Positions 25,801-30,375 of a DNA stretch of 64,000 nt are shown here, one piece after another. This DNA comes from Lepidostoma basale (Eukaryota; Arthropoda; Insecta; Trichoptera; Lepidostomatidae). The stretch spans positions 62,001 to 126,000 of the forward strand of contig JAHDVF020001567.1 of the NCBI GenBank assembly GCA_022606425.2. Direction: 5' to 3'. The notes under the pieces are model-generated. The model made no database searches, was not told the DNA's origin, and was given only the letters and a program-made list of their open reading frames with translations. How positions within the stretch are numbered: position 1 is the stretch's first letter; each line of letters opens with the position of its first letter. Position numbers and translations under genes: made by a program.

Positions 25801-28800
25801 TGTAGATTCTCATCTTACTCTTAATGGTCATGTCTTTGTTTTTCCATATTGTGGATTTTAGGTTGCAGCTGCCTTGTTTACTTGGGCTTGTATTTCTTCC
25901 CACAGATCAGCTCCCCCCACCAGGTCTATGCCTAGATACTTGAAGGTCCTGACCTGTTATATGGGTTGATTTTCTATAACCAGGTAAAAAAAGTATTTAA
26001 TATAAAAAAAAAAAAACGAACAACTTACTAACCATCACACTGTCTCCCCGAAGGGATGGACAAAAATAATGGACCTTAATCTGTTCCTTCATTCTTTCCG
26101 ACTCCTCAATTGGCCAACATGCTGGACAACGATGCTGGAGAATGTTCAGAAAAAAATTCTGAGGGAGTTTGGTAGTTATTCGTCGCTCTATCCCACTGCA
26201 TTTCTTTTGGCAATGTTCGGAACCAATTCTTTACAGCTTTGAATAGATGGACATCTAATAACCCATTTCTTTAGATTAATCAGGGGATATTTCGATAACT
26301 CGGCCGTGCTGGAGGATGTTAAGGCAGAAACATACTATTAACACGCGACGTGGCGTGTTTACTCCCACCACCGTCAACACGTCGATCTAGCTCGTCTGGA
26401 TCGGGTGGCGTGTGCGCGCATGGCGTCGCGTCGGGTGTACATAGTGTGATTCTGTCCATAGAAAACAATACAATTTGATTCGACTCAACACGCATCACGT
26501 GGCATCGGGTGGCGTGGCGTGTTAATAGTATGTTTCTGCCTTTAATCTTTTTGTTCCCGATAGATATCTCCGACAGCGACAGCACAGATAGTTTTATTTA
26601 CCGGTCGCCAGAACCAATCTGCCTCTGGTGACACCGGTGGGAAGAGCAATTAGTCTGCTGAACGCGGTCTCCTCGGAGATCGACGTCTTTCATATTAGTG
26701 AAAGTACTTTCAGGGGATAAATACTCTCGACTTTAGAAAGCATCTTGTCTTCCTAATGTCGAACCATCTCTAATGCGTTCCTGGTATTATGTTAAGTGTA
26801 TATAATATTTTACCTGTACTCAATAGATGCCTTAAAGATTTATGCTGTTTGTAATGTCTTTTGAGTAAAAATACCGATTTGATATGATTGATAAAAAAAA
26901 AATTATGATAATATTTGATTGATTTGATCGTGCCACGTTTTCTTCGGTCTTATTACGTATACATCGTTAAGATATGCTTTTTTACTATACTACTTGTTGC
27001 GAGCGTTGTTTACCAAATTATTATACATTTACACGATATTATCCCATTATTTTGTTTAGTGATTGTTCAAATCCACTGCCACCTATATTTAACAGTCTCT
27101 GAATATAATAGCGTTCTATCAATGCAGTGCCATCTGTATTTACCGTGTTAAACTTAATGAAGGACTGTCTGAGCTTGAGTTGGCGGTCGTTAAGTGACTC
27201 CCAGCGCGCGTTGAGCTGCCGCCTGCGGGCAACTTGGTTGGACCTGCAATCGGCCAGTTTTCTCTCGGCCACGGTGGCTGCCAACCTCGCCCTTTCCTTC
27301 TCCTGGTTTCCCATGCGGCCAGCGAAATCCCATAATGGCGGTTTCCTGGGAAATTTTTAAGAAAATGGATTCGCAAGTAATTAAGCAGTTATTCTACAAT
27401 AATTCAAATAAGATTGTAGGTAAAATATGATTCCGCATCAAAATTGTATGCTGTTTATTTTTATAATCATTTACATAAAATATATATAATCATTTGAAAG
27501 TGGTGATATGAATTGAATGCAAATATTGTATCATAATATAAAGAGGCAAAAAAAAACCCCAACGTAATTAGAAAAAAGAGAACGAGAATATTTTGAATAC
27601 AAGAGAGCGAGAGAAGAATACTTGTTTGAAATTTGTTCTGATTTTGAATTTTGTTCTGATTATTGTTGTATGGCAGATGTTTGGGGGTCGCCACACATCC
27701 AAACCACTCTATACAAGAAACCTCTAACTACACCCCGACACTTTATACCGACACAAGCGCCCAAAATACATTCTCCTTCAGAGATACACCACGGGCCACA
27801 CCTCACAGTCATTTCCTCCTTTCCCACTAGAATCTCTCCCAACCATCACCTCCCCCCCAGATCCACATTAGTAAATAATGTACTATAAGTATTTAATCAA
27901 TCATGGCCGAAAATGAAAACGACTTACAAGCAATGCTCGAAAAATTTGATGAATCCTGTTCTAAATACAACATGATCATATCCATCTAAAAAACGAAGTG
28001 TATGACATTCTCTAGAAACCAAATAAGATGCGAAATCTCTGTACCTACGCCAAGAAAAAATTGAACAGGTAGACCAATTCAGATATCTCGGAAGCAAAGT
28101 AACTAGCTCTAATGACCTCTCCAAAGAAGTAAGGTGACAGGTAGATAAGACTGTAGCGGTTGCAGGCTGCCTGAAAGATGTCATATGGAGAAACAAGGAC
28201 ATGAGGACTGACAGCAAGGTACGCATTTATAAGACTTCTGTGCGACCAATACTCACATATGGCATTGAATCGAGGGCAGACACTGTTAGGAGAAAGAGCA
28301 TGCTCAGGACAATCGAGATGAAAACACTCCGCGCTATAGCTGGCAAAACCCTACGCGATCGAGTTAGGAAAATACAGCAATCAGAGAAATCTGCGAGGTC
28401 GAAGATGTGGTCAGATGGGGACGTCAAAGACGGCGATACTGGCATCAACATTTAGAAAGAATGAGCTCAAATGGGATACCATACATAGCTCTCCATGGAA
28501 CGCCAAACGGACAACGCCGACCAGGAAGACCCCCGAAACGGTGGAGAGAAAGCTGGAGTTCAGTGTCCCAAGAGGACCCGCCTGAAATAACAGACTCCTG
28601 AGTCTATCAAAAGTGAAGAAGAAGAAGAAGAAGTATTTAATGTCTTCATCCCAATCCTTCCCTCATTACCCCATCCCACATAACATATCATTATTCCCAA
28701 CAAAGTCACTTCCTACAGGCGGGGGAGCAATAGCCATTCACAAATAGACCAAACAATTGAACACATAATCACACACTGCCCCATCCACACGCGTGAGAGA

Positions 28801-29745
28801 TGGAAACTGAAGAAGGAGTGTCAAAGAAGAGACATTCAGATCACAGATCTCCCAGCCGTCCTCCGCAACAAAGATACACTTAACATATTCGTCGACTTCG
28901 CAACCACGGTGGTGGAACGATTGCAACAGGCCAACAAATAACTGTAAAATACAAACATGTCTTTTCATTACAGGTAGGTACGCAGCGCCCCGACTGAGGT
29001 TTTCCATGGTTCCGTCAGTTGTAAGACAAATGTCGGGGTGCTGTTTAGCTAGACCATGGAATCACAAGACTGGCACACTTAGAAAACACTTAGTTAAAAT
29101 CTGTATAATTCTTAAAAGACAGCTAAAGCAAATAAAAGTATAATTCTTGAAGACAGCTAAAGCAAATAAAAGTATATTTTTTAAAGACAGGTAAAGCAAA
29201 TAAAAGCCTTCGGGCTGATACTCCTGAAAGACAAGATCCTAGACTAGATGACAGAAGAGTATAAAATAAAAGCGGAACAATTAGGTTTTGTTAATTGTGA
29301 AATTTTAACGTGTGTAGAAAAAATGATTTAGGTACATTAAAAGTAAAAAATTTAACTGATTACGATTGCATAGTGAACCAAGTTTTTAAAGGGTGGACAA
29401 TCTTTACTTTCGTGAATATTTCACGGGTTGCAACTTGTAGCCATTATTCGTCTGTTAGATGTAAAATGAAGAAAAATCGAACAATAAAATTTACATTTTC
29501 AATGGAAATATGGAGATGTAAAAAAAATCGAAATACGAGTACATAGCAGAAATAAACACAAAAAGCGTTTGTTATTGCTTATATTTTCGAAGCCAATATT
29601 TAAATTAGTGTCTTGTCAACATTTCATACCTGACTATAGTGTCTTCCATTAATGATTGAAAATAATCGCCAATTGCCTCTACTGGATTGCCTTGTGGCAG
29701 CCTCGCAATGGGCGCCAAATCTTTATTTTCCGAAGATTTCAACAT
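7648..29745 (-). CDS. CCDC42/CFAP73: CCDC42/CFAP73-family (DUF4200) coiled-coil flagellar protein, seven exons
   Basis: In gene order the exons are 29745-29630, 27345-27144, 23802-23629, 19490-19412, 18090-17951, 9077-8930 and 7802-7648. They join in one frame of 337 residues; human CCDC42 and CFAP73 are slightly over 300. Every junction is GT/AG with matching phase. Landmarks are LRQSFIKFN then ENRDKRERAAVKMT (DUF4200), NYLLSVVGNKKNFRQPTDIL (the YLEKVVE...ILARY region), and WERMLKRVIETTAEKQIEL (the WE...NTAAKKTLLL region). Proteins of this family act in sperm and motile cilia: CFAP73 (MIA2) belongs to the modifier-of-inner-arms complex, and CCDC42 is needed for sperm tail formation. Which paralogue this is cannot be settled by eye. 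The start is uncertain: 29745 is the only ATG upstream of exon 2 in this frame, yet upstream codons look family-like. Confidence 0.85.
7959..8771. repeat. 24-bp minisatellite with 144-bp higher-order period
   Basis: The unit is about TTAAGAAGGTAAAATAGTAA plus GACA, some 34 copies. Variants (AAGAAGG, AAGATGG, AAGCAGA; GTAAGAC, GTGCGAC, GTACGAC) recur in a fixed order of six units, with AAGCAGA copies 144 bp apart. It sits in the last intron of the CCDC42-like gene. The 24-bp period makes long artificial frames (MSYYFTFL repeats) on the minus strand. Confidence 0.95.
8930..9077 (-). CDS. CCDC42/CFAP73: CCDC42/CFAP73-like exon 6
   Basis: The acceptor TTTTTAG precedes FRYDNACSESRQWERMLKRV, then IETTAEKQIELARVRDSLWD and FYCTICKQKG, with donor G|GTACGC. 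The Trp-Glu and TTAEKQIEL residues align with WE...NTAAKKTLLL of CCDC42, and YCTICKQ with LYQMVCKQ. The exon sits between a 24-bp minisatellite and a LINE remnant. Confidence 0.87.
9115..9590 (+). mobile_element. Jockey/CR1-like LINE, C-terminal ORF2 and 3' UTR
   Basis: The best-preserved copy of this 3' end. The frames read RGYF.NSAVLED..LFVPD and NLPLVTPVGRAISLLNAVSS EIDVF, then stop; the 3' UTR ends AATAAACTGATTTGATT. It abuts the jockey fragment at 9592. Confidence 0.7.
9592..10850 (+). mobile_element. Jockey-clade LINE, RT domain and C-terminus (5' truncated, frame-broken)
   Basis: RT motifs in order: PDFQHSFRAQHSTQHQLLR, FFSLDVSKAFDRVWHTGLL with the first catalytic Asp, AGVPQGSVMAPTLFNIYCSD, and AQFADD with the catalytic Asp pair. 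After a deletion or frameshift near 10030 the thumb and C-terminus follow: NWRITIDPSKSAATLFSK, TIKYLGVTLDSKLTWRPHI, RPIFTYAAPIWGYAA. A stop at 10518 and further decay make it inactive. The tail runs into TTATTGATTTGATT. Confidence 0.85.
10905..11200 (-). mobile_element. RTE-like LINE 3' fragment (NVGGTRQGT type)
   Basis: The minus frame reads ANRELFSSIKVRQVTYLGHV, RYHLIQLIIMSKIERRQGI and AQERDALAAVISNVGGT, matching the better copy at 54972-55480. Confidence 0.7.
11227..11372 (+). mobile_element. RTE-like LINE 3' fragment, very decayed
   Basis: It starts ATGGTTAAGAAAGTATATG (MVKKVY), has traces of the HD...NQ block, and ends TTCGGGGAGTTGGCGTGATGG plus TAAGTTAG. Confidence 0.6.
11680..11845 (+). 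mobile_element. RTE-like LINE 3' fragment ((GAA)n tail, QDRNV type)
   Basis: GRPPKRWSNNIVR- and EEAYIQQ-like codons, then a GAAGAAGAAGAA tail. It is related to copies at 22385, 51875 and 61955. Confidence 0.6.
12020..12665 (-). mobile_element. RTE-like LINE 3' end, long open frame
   Basis: The minus frame is intact for nearly 180 codons: VPTLMYGSEAWSWQKKDES, RMCGKTFYNRIPNDEIRKKC, GSLRWYGYMERMDESRMVKK, SRGRPRKTWHDQINQLLKGG, RSILSAYPSGEMA stop. The tail on this strand is GGTTAGTTAGTTAG. It is the youngest-looking copy of this subfamily in the window. Confidence 0.85.
12670..13150. repeat. Foldback family E arms interrupted by an RTE-like fragment (12740-12982)
   Basis: Arms at 12670-12720 and 12975-13150 carry ATTTTACGGGAATGACATG and its inverse. 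Between them is a (GAA)-tailed RTE fragment with PPGRPPKRWRDSW-like codons and GTTCTAAATAATCCAGAAG-like tail sequence. Confidence 0.5.
13310..13450. repeat. Foldback family E copy
   Basis: ATTTTCTAGAAGTTTTATAA at 13312 and its inverse AAAACTTCTAGAAAAAATC at 13432 flank a short AT-rich centre containing GATAAAATATCATTTCC. It is a degenerate pair of arms. Confidence 0.4.
13500..13677 (-). mobile_element. tRNA-derived SINE, family 2
   Basis: Read on the minus strand it has a pseudo-tRNA head (CGGGTGGTGGTCTAGAGG, then GGTTCGAGCCTGGACACGAC) with A- and B-box patterns, followed by a 3' part ending AAATCTTTGG. A second copy is at 23394-23567. It is not a functional tRNA gene: the arms mismatch and an extra duplicated CGAACC is present. 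Confidence 0.75.
13705..13778 (-). mobile_element. RTE 3' tail fragment
   Basis: Only the terminal block remains: on the minus strand GTGTGGCAGTCCATTATTTC, then CCTTCGGGGAGACGGCGTGATGG and GTTAGTTG. Confidence 0.7.
13845..14072 (-). mobile_element. tRNA-derived SINE, family 1
   Basis: The head is at 14072: GACCTTCGTGGCCGAGTGG (A box), then GTCCCTGATTCAATTCCCGG (decayed B box). The body has GTGATTGTCACACTATCTTTG and CACGTGATAATAAAATGGCG. The full consensus is seen at 41082. Confidence 0.8.
14228..14432. mobile_element. Truncated second copy of the 2296 TIR element
   Basis: The right end TCGTCTCTATTGAGATACAA TTAA (14409-14432) is identical to that at 2695. ATAGATGGCGCTAGTGT and CTTAATGCTTA match 2476-2520 in reverse. 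The left end is missing. Confidence 0.7.
14433..14833. other. Unassigned intronic sequence, unusually GC-rich
   Basis: The frame 14548-14844 is open but contains no recognised domain and has no splice or neighbour support. I see nothing else that I can name here. Confidence 0.25.
15029..15337 (+). mobile_element. RTE-like LINE 3' end nested in another RTE copy
   Basis: SLRWFGHMERINKERMVKK, SNRGRPRKTWHDQINQIFN, RRACMTRCINVEEAREICQE, then SIFSAYLFGEIA stop and (GTTA)n. It is very close to the copy at 5081. Confidence 0.82.
15345..15595 (-). mobile_element. tRNA-derived SINE, family 1
   Basis: The head on the minus strand is GACCTTTGTTGCCGAATGG, then GGTTCCGGGTTCGATTCCCG (intact B box); the body contains GTGATTGTCACACTGTCTTTG. 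It sits inside an RTE copy. Confidence 0.8.
16010..16372 (+). mobile_element. Non-autonomous retroelement with an RTE-derived 3' tail
   Basis: The unique 5' body (TCGTCCAGCTGACTACACG ... TTTTGTGGACGTTGAACGATC ... GATGCCTATTGGTGGCGATG) is followed by the RTE terminal block (GTGTGGCAGTCCATTCTTTC ... GATGGTTAG). A second copy lies in reverse at 60862-61195, and a 5'-truncated one at 54050-54150. A body unrelated to RTE coding sequence plus the RTE tail is the layout of a SINE that uses RTE machinery. Confidence 0.6.
16373..17940. other. Intron sequence with no recognised feature
   Basis: Part of the 8.9-kb intron 5 of the CCDC42-like gene. Several short frames occur (for example 16318-16689 and 17232-17444) but none shows a domain, conserved motif or splice support. 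Composition is less AT-rich than the flanks. Confidence 0.4.
17951..18090 (-). CDS. CCDC42/CFAP73: CCDC42/CFAP73-like exon 5
   Basis: The acceptor TATTCCAG follows an intron read in phase 1; the exon encodes NAKKILSARQEQELAAVVAI, then HLELNQLMDAKVLQMMGLNN and TLAELR, and ends AGG|GTATGA in phase 0. It is a helical segment of the second coiled coil. The following 8.9-kb intron (9078-17950) is the largest in the gene. Confidence 0.85.
18655..18845 (-). mobile_element. SINE family 1, head-less 3' part
   Basis: It matches the body and tail of the 42130 copy: GGGCCTTTAATGTGG, CAACCCAATTACT, TATCGCCGTTTTTATTGTCA, then stops at AATTCTACCAGACTAAAG. Confidence 0.65.
19022..19235. repeat. Foldback repeat carrying hammerhead-like arm
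   Basis: The left arm is ACGAGACAGCTGTTTCAATA (minus: GAAA, CAGCTG, TC) and the right arm contains CCTGATGA and GAAACAGCTG. Outside lie inverted ATTGTTTTTTGTATCACAAT and TGTGATACAAAAAACAA. The ATT-rich centre is a microsatellite. It is in intron 4 of the CCDC42-like gene. Confidence 0.7.
19121..19161 (+). ncRNA. Hammerhead-ribozyme-like motif
   Basis: CTGATGA (19125-19131), one unpaired T, stem II GTCAAC/GTTGAT (19133-19138 and 19143-19148, loop GTAG), GAAA (19149-19152), palindrome CAGCTG (19153-19158), then ATA. This is the order of a hammerhead core. Stem I pairing is weak here, so activity is doubtful. A related copy is at 34192. Confidence 0.45.
19412..19490 (-). CDS. CCDC42/CFAP73: CCDC42/CFAP73-like exon 4
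   Basis: The acceptor TTCATTGCAG begins NYLLSVVGNKKNFRQPTDIL NRFETL, and the donor A|GTAATA closes it in phase 1. It corresponds to the YLEKVVE...F..I..I..RY.TL segment of CCDC42. The reading frame on past the donor or acceptor is intronic. Confidence 0.86.
19660..20260 (-). mobile_element. RTE-like LINE 3' end
   Basis: The minus frames read MEAKHGTGKR, VYDRVSNENIRIECGAHDGF, GSLRWFGHMERMNEERMVKK and LSVNDVNGTRN, then the HDQINQ and tail blocks; (TTAG)n lies at 19660. Several frameshifts. Confidence 0.8.
20255..20385 (-). repeat. Foldback repeat arm, GGAC-hairpin family
   Basis: It parallels 33793-33975: TTTATATACTTTGTA outside, then AAACATGTTTCGGACCACCC. On the minus strand GGGTGGTCC, GAAA, CATG, TT follow one another. 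The CTGANGA part is deleted. Confidence 0.5.
20395..21540 (-). repeat. Three tandem 360-bp units built from an RTE 3' fragment
   Basis: Units start at 20431, 20791 and 21151, exactly 360 bp apart and almost identical; units 2 and 3 share changes absent from unit 1. Each holds RTE codons on the minus strand (RKTWHDQIN, RACM) plus a linker GTTCGTTTAGGCAAAAATCT. Each also has a hairpin with 19-bp arms, in unit 1 at 20440-20458 and 20467-20485 (GGACCGCCACACTACTCTA and its complement). Confidence 0.95.
21430..21640. repeat. Short tandem array of about 56-bp units
   Basis: Four copies of TTCGTTTAGGCAAAAATCT, ACCCGATACCACATCATAC, AATATAATATA follow the third 360-bp unit. They are the linker of that unit amplified alone. 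Confidence 0.85.
21641..22380. other. Intronic sequence with no recognised feature
   Basis: Within intron 3 of the CCDC42-like gene. No repeat shared with the rest of the window was found and no supported frame. Confidence 0.4.
22385..22790 (+). mobile_element. RTE-like LINE 3' end (GHVARQ type) followed by LINE tail
   Basis: IRRRTKITDIMERLARQKWQ, WAGHVARQSEDRWTQKI, NVGRPQKK and REEAYVQQWTDKG, then stop and (GAA)n. A second tail GAGTAAATAAATTGATTTGA follows at 22760. A run of ten G at about 22605 breaks the frame. Confidence 0.75.
22915..23150 (-). mobile_element. RTE-like LINE 3' fragment (NVGGTR type)
   Basis: On the minus strand KYHLLQLTLEGKIEGP, GPGRRQKSWLRNVREW and QHRNRFTKVIANVGGTR, then CACTTGAAGAAGATGAAG. 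It matches 54972-55480. Confidence 0.75.
23150..23390 (-). mobile_element. RTE-like LINE fragment lacking its tail
   Basis: The minus strand carries MKSVNAMRMKML-like, GTSRWFEHMEI and EEDRRKRGT traces of the RTE coding block, with indels. Confidence 0.5.
23394..23567 (+). mobile_element. tRNA-derived SINE, family 2
   Basis: Head: CGGGTGGTGGTCTAGGGGAT (A box TGGTCTAGGGG), CTTGGCTCCTGATCCAGGAG, then GGTTCGAGCCTGGACACGAC (B box) closing CGACCCG, which pairs with the 5' CGGGT. The body ends AAATCTTTGGTTTTAG. It lies in intron 3, 62 bp from exon 3 on the gene's downstream side. Confidence 0.78.
23629..23802 (-). CDS. CCDC42/CFAP73: CCDC42/CFAP73-like exon 3
   Basis: Acceptor ATTTCAG, 58 codons in phase 0, donor GAG|GTAAGT. 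It encodes FVCENRDKRERAAVKM...LEAKTEETEVIRKDL...EQYLSDHTMYE, matching the F..EN..KR.RA...E motif and the tyrosine-containing end of the family's first coiled coil. Confidence 0.88.
23887..25176 (+). mobile_element. Mariner (cecropia-type), full length, inactive copy 1
   Basis: Inverted ends TTAGGTCCTTACATATGAAA and TTTCATATGTCAGGACCTAA are flanked by TA on both sides (23885-23886, 25177-25178). Its 1290 bp enclose a transposase gene on the plus strand. It is inserted in intron 2 of the CCDC42-like gene, opposite to it. Few differences from copy 2 (52560-53847) suggest recent spread. Confidence 0.95.
24076..25098 (+). pseudogene. Mariner transposase pseudogene, copy 1
   Basis: ATG 24076 begins MENLKYRVVYEYEFHRGTSA, then HTH regions (WFKRFRSGNFDL, GCGVSDKTVLIHLKQIGK), the WVPHEL linker, and catalytic segments TCDEKWILYDN and LLHDNARPHTA. 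Relative to copy 2 there is an extra T near 24461 (RVDLL in place of RVDCC), a rearranged PPYSPD region with TGA at about 24894 that removes the third catalytic Asp frame, and TGG to TAG at 25057. It resembles the SETMAR/Hsmar1 transposase family. Not functional. Confidence 0.93.
25190..25280 (-). mobile_element. RTE 3' tail fragment
   Basis: The minus strand shows the terminal block (CATACGGTGGTCCATCGTTTC, then CTGCCTACC...CGTTATGG) in decayed form, directly beside the mariner. Confidence 0.5.
25396..25985 (-). mobile_element. RTE-like LINE 3' end ((GAA)n tail, GHVQRM type)
   Basis: The minus frame is open for over 100 codons: RPIITYGVEARADTVRTKQV, MKTLRTIAGKRLRDRLRNT, IREICEVEDIIRWSRQRKR, WYGHVQRMDTTKLPY and RPRGRPPKRWKDSW, with a GAAGAAGAAG tail at 25400. 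A longer copy including the RT end is at 37968-38790. Confidence 0.82.
26020..26115 (-). mobile_element. RTE 3' tail fragment
   Basis: The terminal block CTTCGGGGAGACAGTGTGATGG on the minus strand is followed by decayed sequence. Confidence 0.5.
26190..26890 (+). mobile_element. Jockey/CR1-like LINE 3' end interrupted by a MITE
   Basis: It runs from CTCTATCCCACTGCATTTC to AAAATACCGATTTGATATG. The coding trace RGYFDNSAVLED ... LFVPDRYL is split at 26321 by the TIR element 26322-26541, showing that the LINE copy was there first. Confidence 0.7.
26322..26541. mobile_element. MITE with TTA target duplication (PIF/Harbinger-like)
   Basis: The inverted ends AGGCAGAAACATACTATTAA CACGC are perfect over at least 25 bp. 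TTA flanks both sides (26319-26321 and 26542-26544). The interior is unusually GC- and CpG-rich, with GGCGTG and GTGGCGT repeats. A 3-bp TTA duplication fits PIF/Harbinger. Confidence 0.8.
27144..27345 (-). CDS. CCDC42/CFAP73: CCDC42/CFAP73-like exon 2
   Basis: The acceptor TTTCCCAG precedes KPPLWDFAGRMGNQEKERARL; the exon ends RQSFIKFNT before GTAAATAC. It is notably GC-rich against its AT-rich introns. It covers the start of the DUF4200 coiled coil, with the conserved L...WE.L..K...L......F pattern. Confidence 0.85.
27700..27890 (+). mobile_element. Jockey LINE 3' end fragment
   Basis: CACAAGCGCCCAAAATACATTCTCCTTCAGAG and CGGGCCACAC match 10660-10710 of the jockey copy. C-rich, decayed, in intron 1 of the CCDC42-like gene. 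Confidence 0.55.
27899..28635 (+). mobile_element. RTE-like LINE 3' end ((GAA)n tail)
   Basis: AENENDLQAMLEKFDESC, VDQFRYLGSKVTSSNDLSK, DSKVRIYKTSVRPILTYGIE, EMKTLRAIAGKTLRDRVRK, then frame-shifted QRRRYWHQHLERMSSNGIP and RRPGRPPKRWRESWSSV, stop, (GAA)n. At least three frame breaks. Confidence 0.8.
28735..28945 (+). mobile_element. Non-LTR retrotransposon ORF2 C-terminal fragment
   Basis: IDQTIEHIITHCPIHTRERW, KLKKECQRRDIQITDLPAVL, TLNIFVDFATTVVERLQQAN stop. The HxxxxC...ER pattern is the C-terminal zinc-binding region of jockey/R1-like elements. Confidence 0.6.
29107..29205. repeat. Tandem repeat, about 2.5 units of 43 bp
   Basis: GACAGCTAAAGCAAATAAAA followed by GTATAATTCTT recurs three times, the last with GACAGGTAAAG. 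In intron 1 of the CCDC42-like gene. Confidence 0.85.
29630..29745 (-). CDS. CCDC42/CFAP73: CCDC42/CFAP73-like exon 1 (start uncertain)
   Basis: ATG at 29745 opens MLKSSENKDLAPIARLP; the donor CAG|GTATGA lies below 29630 and the exon ends in phase 2. The same frame is open 25 codons further upstream to 29820 without an ATG, and that stretch contains YFQSQIIKML, resembling the YF...LLQML start of CCDC42. An upstream exon, or a start other than 29745, is therefore possible. Confidence 0.6.
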
Positions 29746-30198
29746 TTTTATAATTTGACTTTGAAAATAACTATGTGCTACTGTTATCTTTTTGATACCA
29801 CAGTCGATAGAAATAGGCACAAAATATTATAAAACGATAGATTTATTAAAACAGGTTACCATGGCAATAACTCATTTATTAGAATCAAGTTTGCCATAGT
29901 AAAAAAAATATATAAATCGTATAATTCTTGCCCAATGTATTAATAAAACGGTTGTAATCTTTCTGCAATAATTGTTGAAAATGTGCAAGTCTTGATTTAA
30001 ATCTTATTATTGTGGAATAACTGTTTGACGCATGCGCACAAAACGATAATCGTGTGAGCAAGTAAAGCAGTTTTCTGTATTACCGACTCTTTTGACGTTC
30101 GTTTGCGTTTTGCCGCTCAACGTGCACAGCTGTCGGTCATTTGTTGAGGTTATAAATTCGGTCACTCGAAGACCGCATATTCAAATATAATTTTACGT
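29746..30198. promoter_or_regulatory. Shared head-to-head promoter region, CCDC42-like / PTRH2
   Basis: About 450 bp separate the divergent start codons at 29745 (-) and 30199 (+). No complete repeat element is recognised in it. GCATGCGCA at 30030-30038 resembles the core of an NRF-1/Ewg site (YGCGCAYGCGCR). The segment 30050-30170 is richer in CpG than the surroundings, as expected for PTRH2 5' UTR. No clear TATA box was identified. Confidence 0.5.
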
Positions 30199-30375
30199 AT
30201 GACTATTAGTGTTAATAAGAAAATGGAGGTAAATGCGTCATTTATTGCTGGGTTAGCGTGCGGGGTTTGTCTTGGTTTATCATCATTCGTTTTAAGGAGA
30301 TTCATTCGTGTACCGTCTGTTCAGACAGAATCTGCAATAGTTAAGAATGGTAAAAATTCTAAAAAGGATACACAG
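30199..30375 (+). CDS. PTRH2: PTRH2 exon 1, N-terminal membrane anchor
   Basis: It runs from ATG 30199 to the donor CAG|GTAAGT at 30375/30376. It encodes the hydrophobic anchor and a short Lys/Ser-rich linker. A second in-frame ATG lies at 30223. Confidence 0.92.
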
